A stretch of 64,000 bases of DNA from Conchocele bisecta (taxonomy: Eukaryota; Mollusca; Bivalvia; Lucinida; Thyasiridae). The first letter of the stretch is position 1; every line of letters begins with the position of its first letter. The notes below the pieces were generated by a model. It did no database searches. It was given only the letters and a program-made list of their open reading frames with translations, and was not told where the DNA came from. The translations under genes were made by a program, and so were the position numbers. The DNA lies in the NCBI GenBank assembly GCA_029237695.1, contig CM055267.1, positions 4,610,036 to 4,674,035 on the forward strand. The letters run 5' to 3'. Of the stretch, positions 53,524 through 63,845 are shown piece after piece.

Positions 53524-54288
53524 CAGGGCTCGAATTTGGCACTCGCATACTCGCAAAATGCGAGTGCTTTCTGAAAAATGCTAGTTAAAATCAAAGCCGC
53601 TTGCAAAAAACTGCGAGTGCCAATTTCAAAAAGGAAATCCAAATCTTCAAAGTTCTGTCGCGATTATTTTGTTCTGAACAGCGATCTGGATCATGAAATG
53701 CTCTCGTCAAAGCGCCTCGATGATAGGAACATTGGAGGTCGTAAATCAGGACGTTGTTGCCCCGGCTATATATCAATTACGACATCCCTCTAGTGCGACA
53801 TTGAAATACTACTCACAGGTCGTAAATGAGGACGTTTTTGCCTGGGCTATTTATCAATTGCGACATCCCTCTAGGCCACATTGAAATACCACGGCGCATT
53901 AATATTATTACAAAAATAAACATTTCCGGTTTCATTTTAACAAATACACATTATTTTACCAGCCATTGATAGAATGGAACTGATAAAAAAACTGGTGTTG
54001 TCATACATACTTTAATAGTAATTTTGATCTTATTTCTCCACCAATGTATTTAATTTGAAGTCAGAACATTAATTAAATTGTCTTGGTGTTCAACTATTTA
54101 AATGAGGGTCAAATTAAATATATTTTTATGGAGAAATAAGAAAAAAAGATCTGCGAATTGCAATTTGTGAATCACATAATTACAGCATTGTCATTTTGTA
54201 TTTAGCCCAGATAGATGAATGATCAGAATATGACAGAAATATGTGGCTACCTGGTATTGTCATGATAATCATGTCATTAATAAATAAT

Positions 54289-54984
54289 TATACCCCCCGC
54301 AACGAGTTGTGGGGGGGTATACTGGAGTCAGGTTGTCCGTCCGTCCGTCCGTAAACTTAACATCAGAGAAATGCTATTGTTATATTTCACACATGCATTC
54401 CTGTAAGGCTCTACTACCATGCTGTGCCAAATCCACGACCATCCAACCCCCGCTGATACCAAGGTCAAGGTCAAATACTTAGTCTCTTTACAAAACTTAA
54501 CATCAGAGAAATATTGTTATAACTTCTATTTCCTTTATCTAAAATGCTTAATATTTCACACATGCATTCCTGTAAGGCTCTACTACCATGCTGTGCCAAA
54601 TCCACGACCGTCCAACCCCCGCTGATCCCAATGTCAAGTCTCTTTACAAAACTTAACATCAGAGAAATATTGTTCTAGCTTCTATTTCCTTCATCTAAAA
54701 TTCTTAATATTTCACACATGCATTCCTCTACGGTTGTACTATCATGCTGTGACAAATCTACGACTGTCCAACCCCCGCTGATCCCAAGGTCAAGGTCACA
54801 TACTTAGTCTCTTTACAAAACTTAACATCAGAGAAATATGTTATAACTTCTATTTCTTTCATTGAAAATTCTTAATATTTCATATGCTGTGACAAATCCC
54901 CGCTGATCTCGAGGTCAACGTCACATACATACCGTATAACCTCGAATTAACGCCCCCTCCTAATAAACGCCCCCCCCCCCCCCC

Positions 54985-55025
<41 letters not shown>

Positions 55026-55513
55026 ATAAAAAAAATAAAAAAAAAATAAAAAATTACCAATGACCGCCAATTTCAAACACAAATAATCCTTAAATCCTTA
55101 TTTGTGTTTGAAATTGGCGGCCTTGGTAATTTTCTTTTTTTTTCTTCTTTCTTTTTTATTTTTTTTTTTTTTACTGGCTAATAAAACACACCCCCCCCCC
55201 CCCCCCCCTTTTGTAAAATGTAACGCCTCCGGGGGCGATTAATTCGAGGTTATACGGTAGTCTCTTTACAAAACTTAACATCAGAGAAATCGGTTATAAC
55301 TTCTATTTCCTTGCTCGGATCTGCTTCACATTTCACACACTCATTGCTCCAATGGACCTCTACCACCCTGTGACAAATTCACGTTCATGCCGCTCGCGCT
55401 AATCCCAGAGTCAAGGTCACAAGCCCACACACTTGGAAATTTTTACATATTTTAGGGGTACCTGGGCCCCACGCGGGGGGTATTCCGTAAGCCTCGCTTA
55501 CTGACCAATCTAG
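54289..55513 (+). mobile_element. Helitron-like element (ATACCCCCCGCAACGAG head)
   Basis: Head ATACCCCCCGCAACGAGTTG with TGGGGGGGTATACTGGAGTC, GTCCGTCCGTCCGTCCG, five ~170-bp core units (AACTTAACATCAGAGAAAT each), then tail GTAAGCCTCGCTTAC, TGACCAAT, CTAG (55510-55513). Same family as 29851-32708. Interrupted by the MITE at 54932-55257. Confidence 0.8.
54932..55257. mobile_element. TA-flanked MITE with poly-C tract
   Basis: CCGTATAACCTCGAATTAAC and its complement form the ends, flanked by TA on both sides (54930-54931 and 55258-55259), as in Tc1/mariner-like MITEs. A ~55-bp C run (54969-55023) and an inner hairpin (GCCAATTTCAAACACAAATA and its complement, 55065-55120) make up the interior. 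Confidence 0.8.
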
Positions 55514-56572
55514 CTGTTACAAGTTAATTTGTTCTACAATATATGTCTGAAGAAAACCAATGAAAAATCCAGCTCAAAAAACAAACGTTCCATAATACAA
55601 GAAATAATCAATATGCTTTTGCATTTTGTTATATTATACTTTAGTGATTATTCTGCTAGCATGGAACTTGCTGTAGCTAGGAAATAATAAGCACATGCAG
55701 TTGTGGACACAATTTTTCCCACCACACACACGACGTGTAGACTAGGAATGTACATGTTTGATCATGTCTTTTCCAAACTGTGTCAATTATTCACAAATTA
55801 CTAAAGCTGGCAGTATAATCACATCAAGAAACTGAACAAGTTGATATTGAATATTTGTGTAGGTAACTGTAGATTTTTGAGCTACGTTTTTCCATCGACT
55901 ACATGAGTGCAACAACCTTCATGTACTCTGAAATCATATACTAGGATACATGTACATGCTTATTGCATAATCCAACTAAACAGAAATTGCTAGTGAAAAT
56001 CCAGTTTTGCTAATAGAAAAAAAATGCACTAACGAAAAAATGCTAGTGTGTTAAAAAGTTAAATTCGACCCCTGTAGACCACAACAGGAGGTGACCTCTT
56101 GTGGATAAACCATGATAATTAACTTTGTAAAGAATCCCTTGAACAGTTTATGAGGCAAGAGAAAACCCAGTCTGGACTATCAATACACACGCAGAGACCG
56201 TGTCCTGGGAAAAGCAGACTTGTGTCAATTTTGCTATTTTTTTAACGGCGCTATTACTTTCGGCAAATTTTGTTTTCTTGTGCCACATTCAATTTATTAG
56301 CGCATTTGGCGCCATTTGCGAAGCCCAGCGTGAGCCCTGGTACGCATATTTCTTCAGAATCATGTAGTTGGATTGGTCGAGGCCAATCAAAGTACATGAT
56401 TACAAGTACAAAATTTAAGTATGTGCTTAGAAATGCTGGCAAACCCGCCCGACCTGCTGGCCGAGTCACCGTGTTCAATGTCCAACTTACACCCATTCCA
56501 GAATAAATTGTGTCCGAATATTTAGTGTTATGACGGCTATTTTGTGTACTAGCGTGGTGTTGCGTGCTCCAG

Positions 56573-56748
56573 GTAAGAAGAAGAAGGCGATGACCAACAT
56601 CACGCTGCTGGCGAGTGCCACACTGTCCAAGGCCGCCTTCCTGTGCTCCGTGCTGCTGGAGGAGCCCGACTGCTGGCACCTCGCCTTCCAGGTCGGCATG
56701 TTTGTCCTTGAGCTGCCCCGGCCCCCCGCATCCTGCAAGGCCCTCGAG
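56573..56748 (+). CDS. ZSWIM8: ZSWIM8 exon 10
   Basis: Residues 767-825: KKKKAMTNITLLASATLSKA, AFLCSVLLEEPDCWHLAF then QVGMFVLELPRPPASCKALE, matching the vertebrate NTLTKAAFL...FRVGMFALELQRPPASTKALE block. The acceptor is GTGCTCCAG at 56572, and the exon itself begins GTAAGAAG, which resembles a 5' splice site. The donor is CTCGAG then GTAAAT at 56748, phase 0. Confidence 0.94.
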
Positions 56749-56850
56749 GTAAATATGCCCCGGCCCCCCACATCCTGCAAGGCCCTCTAGGTAAATATGC
56801 CCTGGCCCCCGCCTGCTGCAAGGCCTTCGAGGCAAATATGCCCCGGCCAG
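56714..56850 (+). repeat. Triplicated exon 10 end and donor
   Basis: Three ~42-44 bp units (CCCCGGCCCCCCGCATCCTG, CAAGGCCCTCGAG, GTAAATATG). The second unit reads CTCTAG then GTAAAT, retaining a donor; the third reads TTCGAG then GCAAAT, losing the GT. Confidence 0.92.
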
Positions 56851-57044
56851 CCCAGTCTGCCAACCCACCTGTATAATAGATGAAACACGTCGGTTGGCTG
56901 CAGTCCCTGGTGATCACTGGCTGAGTGTACCATATGTACTTGTTGTACCGCCATAAACAATCACATTTCAGAATTTCCAGAATGTGTTTAAACTTTGAAT
57001 CTGAAATACAACCACACAAACTGTTTCATGTTGACAATGGAACT

Positions 57045-57700
57045 CGAGTTCCAGTCACATAACTGGTGTAACATGTATGAATAAACTAGTGAGTCCTGAT
57101 CGTACCCAGTCACATAGCTGTGGTGTAACATGTATGAATAAACTAGTGAGTCCTGATTGTACCCAGTCACATAGCTGTGGTGTAACATGTATGAATAAAC
57201 TAGTGAGTCCTGATCGTACCCAGCCACATAGCTATGGTGTAACGTGTATGAATAAACTAGTGAGTCCTGATCGTACCTAGCCACATAGCTGTGGTGTAAC
57301 CTGTATGAATAAACTAGTGAGTCCTGATCGTACCCAGTCACATAGCTGTGGTGTAACATGTATGAATAAACTAGCGAGTCCTGATCGTACCCAGCCACAT
57401 AGCTGTGGTGTAACATGTATGAATAAACTAGTGAGTACTGATCGTACCCAGTCACATTGCTGTGGTGTAACATGTATGAATAAACTAGAAAGTCCTGATC
57501 GTACCCAGACACATAGCTGTGGTGTAACATTTATGAATAAACTAGTGAGTCCTCATCGTACCCAGTCACATGGCTGTGGTGTAACGTGTATGAATAAACT
57601 AGTGAGTCCTGATCGTACCCAGTCACATTGCTGTGGTGTAACGTGTATGAATAAACTAGTGAGTCCTGATCATACCCAGCCACATAGCTGTGGTGTTCAC
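57045..57700 (+). repeat. 57-bp minisatellite, ~12 units
   Basis: Units of ATGAATAAACTAGTGAGTCC, TGATCGTACCCAGTCACATA, GCTGTGGTGTAACATGT. The period is divisible by three, so both strands stay open for 130-180 codons; no gene is implied. It ends about 24 bp before the exon 11 acceptor. Confidence 0.93.
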
Positions 57701-57723
57701 CAACCGACCGTGTTTGGCTGCAG

Positions 57724-57910
57724 GTAAAGCTGGCATACCAGGAGTCTGAGCTGATGACGCTACTCAAGAAGATCCCGCTGGGGCGGGCGGAGCTGGACGT
57801 GCTGCGCCAGCGGGCCCAACAGCTCACGGAGGGGACGATCCGGTCCCGGGGCGACGCCCTGCTGCCTCTCGCCCTCGCCAGCTTCATCTTTGACGCCCTC
57901 TGTCTCGGCG
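57724..57910 (+). CDS. ZSWIM8: ZSWIM8 exon 11
   Basis: Residues 826-887 plus one base: VKLAYQESELMTLLKKIPLG, RAELDVLRQRAQQLTEGTI then LPLALASFIFDALC, close to the vertebrate sequence. The acceptor is TTGGCTGCAG at 57723; the exon begins GTAAAGCTGG, again 5'-splice-site-like. The donor is GGCG then GTACGT at 57910; G joins CA of exon 12 to give Ala. Confidence 0.94.
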
Positions 57911-58617
57911 GTACGTACCCCACCGTACCCTATGTACTCGGTTCTCATGCTCGAGGGCAGGCGGTTGAAGTGTTGATAGTCTGTGAATTTCACATTAACA
58001 ATGTTTCCTTGTAAACAATTATCGGATTTACATTTGTTGAGCATAGGCTGCATTTATGCTCAATAAATCTAAATCCATCAATTGAAATTTACAGACGATC
58101 CTAAATTTGCACTTCCGAACATTTTAGTCGTACAAAGTTTAGTGAAACGGGGCCCCTGGTTTTGGGAACATAGTGAATATGCTCAGAAAGTTTTCTAGTC
58201 GGAGACCATGGTGTAGGGCAGTGTTGTATAAAATACATTATAAAATTACATTATTCTGTATTATCAAGTATGGTGGTTTAAAATTATCATCTATCGTATT
58301 AATTGTAGCCGACGTTCACAGAATGGGTACTGATGCCAGGCCATCTGAACAGCTGCATCGGAATAACCCATGTTGAATAGTTATCCTTAACCTCTGCTTG
58401 TCATAAATGTCAACTGAACATTTGGATTGGTCAGAGTGATCTTTTGGGTGTGGTGACAGTTACAGATCAGCTCTACTTTCACAATTGCCATATCTGCTGG
58501 TATCAAGCATTACCAGCCTGAATATGTTACTCAAAATTGACAGTTGCTGTAGCCAGGCTCATAGTTAATGACGTGATCTGTAGCTAGTTATTATGTGGCA
58601 TGTTTCCATCCTGACAG

Positions 58618-58728
58618 CATGCCCCATGGCGTCTGTGGCTCCGTGTCCATCGTATACCGGCACCCCACAGACAGACAGACGCGACACGGACGAAAACCTT
58701 GGCTTCGAGGGATGTGTCGCTGCCCTAG
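58618..58728 (+). CDS. ZSWIM8: ZSWIM8 exon 12 (last exon in window)
   Basis: Residues 888-924 plus one base: CPMASVAPCPSYTGTPQTDR, then DTDENLGFEGCVAAL. The GFE...VAALG end matches the vertebrate protein, where the next residues continue in a further exon. The acceptor is ATCCTGACAG at 58617, the donor GCCCTAG then GTACGT. Later exons (the C-terminal part, ARM-like/helical in the family) were not found before 64000. Confidence 0.9.
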   Translation, partial: HAPWRLWLRVHRIPAPHRQTDATRTKTLASRDVSLP

Positions 58729-58756
58729 GTACGTATTGTACTGCATGCATTAATTA

Positions 58757-58956
58757 ACCCTTTTACACTAAGTTACTAGGGTGGAATATTCCGTTTTAAT
58801 TTTCAGACTAATCGGAAAAAGTGGAAATTTTATGGAATATGAGAAAAACACAAATATTGCAGATCCAGTGAGACGGCTCGTTACGAGCCGGCTCATCTGG
58901 ACCTACACTGTTTGCAAACATTAAAATAAAGACCTGTGGTGTTGAAGGGGCTAACA
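58757..58956. mobile_element. TTAA-type MITE
   Basis: TTAACCCTTTTACACTAAG at the left and GTGTTGAAGGGGCTAA at the right give CCC(T/C)TT-type ends at TTAA/CTAA. The interior has the palindrome GGCTCGTTACGAGCC. About 200 bp. Weaker than the copy at 50584. Confidence 0.5.
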
Positions 58957-59204
58957 TGTACCTGTATTATAACTATGGTAGCATTAAAAATCTTCTATGC
59001 CACTCTTGAAATAGTACTTCACCTGTCCTCATTCTTTATCATCTGTGTTCGATGTGGCACATGACAGGCTGTAAAGTGTTGTGCTATGAAGTTGTGTTTA
59101 TAGTGGGGCATTTAGAAAGTGACAAAATGGGATTGTACTGATTCCTGTGTTCTATATCGGTGGAAGGTCTATTCAGTAGAGTTACATATTGTGGCATATG
59201 TCGG

Positions 59205-59300
59205 TGGCATATAGTGTTTACCCTGTCCGTCTGTCTGTCAGTAGACAATTTTCCCTGTCCGGCGAACTACTACAGTTTTTGGCCGATTCTCTTCATACTC
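59205..59300 (+). mobile_element. Head fragment of a hairpin-headed element
   Basis: GTGGCATATAGTGTTTACCC followed by TGTCCGTCTGTCTGTC, then one partial core. No tail seen. The region 59300-60030 shows no recognised gene and may be the 5' part of the retroelement described next. Confidence 0.5.
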
Positions 59301-60033
59301 TGTATACATCACAACCATCAAGTGCGAGAGTGTGTAACATAAAGATTTCTGTATCATACTTCCCTATTATATGTTGCTATATAGCTTTTATTGGGGCTAC
59401 CCATTCCGAATACAATTTATTGACCCGCACCTAGTCCGCACTTACCATCCCATATCGACTGCGCATGCGCGCACGGGAGACTTCCTCTTTGCTTCGGACG
59501 GCTGGCGTGAATGTATCCTTTTTGGTGCTCATTTTCGTTTGGCTGTTTTATACACTCTATTCATGGTTATTGTCCGTACGTAGGCAATATCTTCTGTAAT
59601 AGAGTGGGGGTTATTCATTTCTATAAGTTGCTAGTCGAAAATATTTAATTTTGAAAGTATTTCGAGTTTTTTTTCTTAGTGTGGCCACAGGGCGCGAACT
59701 TCGCGATTTTCCTATTGTCGGATGTTCCTATTTTCAACAAAGAAATTTTTAATTTTTTTTTCGACTTTGTCGATATTTGAATAGGTTTTCCGTACCACGT
59801 TCACTTATGGGCTAAGGGAAACCTAAACCCAGTTCGGGTCAGGAAATTTGGTGGTGGTCACAAAACGGGAACTTGTGATTCTCATGAGATAATTTGTTTC
59901 CGTTGTTGCTAGAGACATAACGGTTGCTCTAATGAGAAACCGGGCTTGTCTCAGGCGTTGGGGGCCTCTATGGAGGGGCCTGACCATTAGGTACTATCAG
60001 GGTAAGTATCAGTGTAAGTATCAATAAGTGAGA

Positions 60034-60350
60034 TTCAGAAACTACAGTGGTTTCCGAGTCTACGCCAAGTCCGAGTCCGAATAGTGGCAGGGTGTCTCTT
60101 ATGACTGAGGCATCCAACGTCGCTAGTTCTGCTCTGGGTGGTCCGCTACCCACTGAGTAAGGACACCGGACACCAGTCTGTGTTCGGCAAATTCAGAAAC
60201 TAAAGACTGTTTCTGAGTCTACGCCAAGTCCGAGTCCGAATAGTGGCAGGGTGTCTCTTATGCTTGAAACTGAACATCCACTCTGACTGAGGCATCCAAC
60301 GTCGCTAGTTCTGCTCTGGGTGGTCCGCTACCCACTGAGTAAGGACACCG
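60034..60350 (+). repeat. ~155-bp direct duplication (gag-like sequence)
   Basis: Two copies (60034-60170 and 60189-60350) of GAGTCTACGCCAAGTCCGAG, CGAATAGTGGCAGGGTGTCT, GAGGCATCCAACGTCGCTAG. One frame reads STPSPSPNSGRVSL then TEASNVASSALGGPL; with the SR-rich sequence downstream it may be part of the retroelement's gag region. Confidence 0.7.
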
Positions 60351-61650
60351 GACACCGGACACCGGACACCGGACACCGGACACTGGACACCGGACACTGG
60401 ACACCGGACACCAGTTCTGCTCTGGGTTATACGCTAACCACTGAGCAAGAACACCGGACACCAGTTCTGCTCTGGTTTATACGCTAAGCACTGAGCAAGA
60501 ACACCGGACACCAGTTCTGCTCTGGTTTATACGCTAACCACTGAGCAAGAACACCGGACACCAGTTCTGCTCTGGGTTATACGCTAACCACTGAGCAAGA
60601 ACACCGGACACCAGTTCTGCTCTGGTTTATACGCTAACCACTGAGCAAGAACACCGGACACCATTCTGCTCTGGTTTATACGCTAACCACTGAGCAAGAA
60701 CACCGGACACCAGTTCTGCTCTGGTTTATACGCTAACCACTGAGCAAGAACACCGGACACCAGTTCTGCTCTGGTTTATACGCTCAAGAACACCGGACAC
60801 CAGTTCTGCTCTGGTTTATACGCTAACTGCCGAGCAAGAACACCGGACACCAGTTCTGCTCTGGTTTATACGCTAACCACTGAGCAAGAACACCGGACAC
60901 CAGTTCTGCTCTGGTTTATACGCTAACCACTGAGCAAGAACACCGGACACCAGTTCTGCTCTGGTTTTTACGCTAACCACTGAGCAAGAACACCGGACAC
61001 CAGTTCTGCTCTGGTTTATACGCTAACCACTGAGCAAGAACGCCGGACACTAGTTCTGCTCTGGGTTATACGCTAACCACTGAGCAAGAACACCGGACAC
61101 CAGTTCTGCTCTGGGTTATACGCTAACCACTGAGCAAGAACACCGGACACCGGTTCTGCTCTGGTTTATACGCTAACCACTGAGCAAGAACACCGGACAC
61201 CGGTTCTGCTCTGGGTTATACGCTAACCACTGAGCAAGAACACCGGACACCATTCTGCTCTGGTTTATACGCCAGCAACGAACACCGGACACCGGTTCTG
61301 CTCTGGGTTATACGCTAACCACCGAGCAAGAACCCGGACGTTTCTGCTCTGGTAAAGACAACACCCGGACACGGTTCAAGCTCTGGTTTATACGCTAACC
61401 ACCCAGAGCAAGAACACCGGACACCGGTTCTGCTCTGGGTTTTATACGCTAACCACTGAGCAAGAACACCGGACACGGTTCTGCTCTGGTTATAAAAATA
61501 ATATATTTAGCTAACCGCTCCGAGCACGAACACCGGACACCGGTTCTGCTCTGGGTTATACGCTAACCACTGAGCAAGAACGCCGGACACTAGTTCTGCT
61601 CTGGGTTATTAGCTAACCACTGAGCAAGAACACCGGACACGGGACAGGTA
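60350..61650. repeat. ~48-50 bp tandem array, ~25 units
   Basis: Units of GTTCTGCTCTGGTTTATACG, CTAACCACTGAGCAAGAACA, CCGGACACCA. It grew from the end of the duplicated segment (ACACCGGACACCAGTTCTGC at the same junction) and starts with a pure ACACCGG microsatellite at 60346-60410. Units decay toward 61250-61530. Confidence 0.92.
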
Positions 61651-61889
61651 GATTCAAGGGGATAGGCGATGTGATACACGCAAATCCAATTGGGCGCGCC
61701 TTGGTGGAATGCAAGCGTATTCCTCCGGGCAACAGAAGTGTCAAATATAGCCACTGATAACGGCGACGCTGGTCTTGACCACGCCGTTTTCAGCGGAATA
61801 TCTGTTCAGGGTTATGGATATACAACAGGGTAACGGTATAGGAACATTGGCCTACCGACACACTGGATTAGTCCTGATGTGAGTCTGAT

Positions 61890-62335
61890 GACGTCAGACA
61901 GGAGGCCGCACAGACTCGTAGATCAGGACGGGTAGATCCGGGTCTAGTAGCAAGAGAGCTAGGTATAGGTCATCTTCCAGTAGCTCGTCTACCAGGACGA
62001 GGGATTGTATATCCATGAAACACAAACGACATTTTAGGTCGTGTCTAAGGTACGATCATAGACGTCGTCATAGGCATAGCAGACAGAGCATTGGAGTCGC
62101 TGTTTCAGTAGTCAGTCAGAGCGACCAGGCATATCATGGCTACGTCTCTGACTATGTCGGCAGACATGGTTCTGTTGAGGAGCGACGCCACGTTAGCTAC
62201 GGCGTCCATTCTTACGATACAGGGAAGGGACCTCCTTCGGGAAGCATCCCTTCAGGCCACGAATCTGTTTGGAAACAGATGTTCTCAGGTGACTGCTGCT
62301 GACGCTGCAGTAAGACAGAGTCAGCAGTTAGCGTG
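61890..62335 (+). pseudogene. DIRS-like gag remnant (SR-rich)
   Basis: Short frames give arginine/serine- and basic-rich sequence (SSSKRARYRSSSSSSSTRTR; RHFRSCLRYDHRRRHRHSRQ) followed in another frame by TIQGRDLLREASLQATNLFG. Such a charged gag upstream of a DIRS-type reverse transcriptase is usual. Stops and frame changes show it is not intact. Confidence 0.5.
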
Positions 62336-62619
62336 ACTATCAGTGGTCTCTTTAGCCAAGCGGTTCGCTTATAGAAGCGCAACTCGGGCTGGAAAGGGGA
62401 CATAAGCAAGCTTCAATATCCCCTTCTCCTAACCCAGCGAGTGAGGTAACGGGTAGCTTTAAGCAACCCATAACACCTATACAGCCCCAATAGGGTGGGG
62501 CTCCCAGAGGGGCGCTACACGCATCAGAGATTGGCAATCTCCGAGCTTCTACAGCGTGCTGTTTGTTGTACCAACAGACAGATCATTTCTAGATAGAGAC
62601 GGCTCGATCGATACGTCGG

Positions 62620-63420
62620 ACTATTAGAGTCAACGATTGGGCAGTCTCCATCGAACCACAGGAAGGTTATCTTCATATACCGATATGCCATGCATCCAGA
62701 AACTTTCTAAGTTTTCAGTCGCAAGGCATGGTATAGCAGTTTTGTGTCCTACCCTTCAGAATAGCCACGGCGTTCACAAAACTAATAGAGGTAATCTCGG
62801 CAGAGTCCAGACCGTGTGTTATTGCATACTTCAATACTTGGATGACTGGCTCCTCTGCACGATCAGTCCAGAGACACACTGCTACTTAAGCTGCGTGTGT
62901 TCTGGGATCTTATCACGGGGTTGGGTCTCATGCCGAACATAGAGTTGTCGGAACTAGTACCGAAACAGGACATCTGATACATAGGGATGAGTTTCCTTAC
63001 CAGACTGGGGATAGTCAGGGTACACTTGGACAGTGCCGATATGTACAGAGTAGACATGATGTTGCGAGTGATCTTCAAAGCTGTGTATCCACTTCAACTA
63101 CCAGCCAGGGGGCTATTTTAGCTGCTAGGGGTATTGAATTCAGAGGCAGATATGCGGTGTAGGTCGTCTACCAATGTACTGTGGACTACCTGTCGAGGGG
63201 GGTTCGAAAGTCCTTACCGAGGGGTCACTGTTAAGGACAGTGACCAACGCGGTTATCAACAGGTAGAGCCACCCCTGGTTGGGTCTGTTTGCGACCATGA
63301 GGGACAATCAGAGGTCAATGTATGTGTCTCCAGTTCTGGACTCGGGGGCATAGGCGGTGGGCGCATGTCCGTCTCGTGGAAATGAGTATACGGGTAAGCA
63401 TTTCCACAATCAGTAAATTC
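62620..63420 (+). pseudogene. DIRS-like reverse transcriptase remnant, frameshifted
   Basis: The catalytic box reads QYLDDWL at 62832-62852; before it, in a neighbouring frame, are GYLHIPICHASR and FCVLPF, and after it DLITGLGLMPNIELSELVP and LTRLGIVRVHL. These are in the order expected for DIRS/tyrosine-recombinase retroelements (the YLDDWL form is typical). At least three frame changes and several stops interrupt it, so it is dead. The RNase H, methyltransferase and recombinase parts are not identifiable before the window ends. Confidence 0.75.
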
Positions 63421-63732
63421 GGGTCACACTAGTGGCACCATGCTGGCCAATGACAAGTTGGTTCTCCAGCATACTGGAACGTCTAGTGTACCATCCGGTG
63501 GGCATTCCAGTGTTTCCCAAGCTTCTGTCACAGCATGCAGGGGGAACACTTCATGCGAATATGCTCGTTCTGATTCTTCACGTCTAACAACAACAATGTC
63601 AATAAATTCATTCGCACTGATCCAGAATATGAGTTTATCTCTCGCCCAGAACAAACCTACCAAATTTTACCGAGACGGAAAACACGCTATGCCCTGGCAC
63701 ATAGATCAAGGTCACGATCAGATGATAATGTG

Positions 63733-63845
63733 GGCTTCGTGGCGCAATCGGTTAAGACATTCGGCTAGATGATGGTGAATTTCATAAGACAAAATGCACC
63801 AGGCTTGTCAGAGGTTAAAATCCTCTGATGGCATCAGGTGGGGAA
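63733..63845 (+). mobile_element. tRNA-like SINE head
   Basis: A-box TGGCGCAATCG and a degenerate B-box GGTTAAAATCC about 75 bp apart. No complete cloverleaf can be drawn, so it is a SINE or tRNA pseudogene. It lies in the sequence following the DIRS-like remnant. Confidence 0.45.

Larger units (their letters stand above)
53524..56074. mobile_element. TIR transposon (CAGGGCTCGAATTT), hAT-like
   Basis: CAGGGCTCGAATTTGGCACT at the left and AAATTCGACCCCTG at the right, flanked by TAGAC on both sides (53519-53523 and 56075-56079). Subterminal GCGAGTGC/TGCTAGT motifs repeat at both ends. It contains the Helitron-like element at 54289-55513. No transposase is recognised. Confidence 0.65.

Noticed and set aside
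57045..57923. 130-180 codon repeat-protein frames
   Set aside because: The 57-bp period keeps any frame open; the frames cross the true exon 11 in a different frame or strand.
33579..58728. ZSWIM4, 5 or 6 instead of ZSWIM8
   Set aside because: GAPDPTAGPSAS, RPLRGREPEG and KLAYQESE phrases and the large polar exon match ZSWIM8 specifically.
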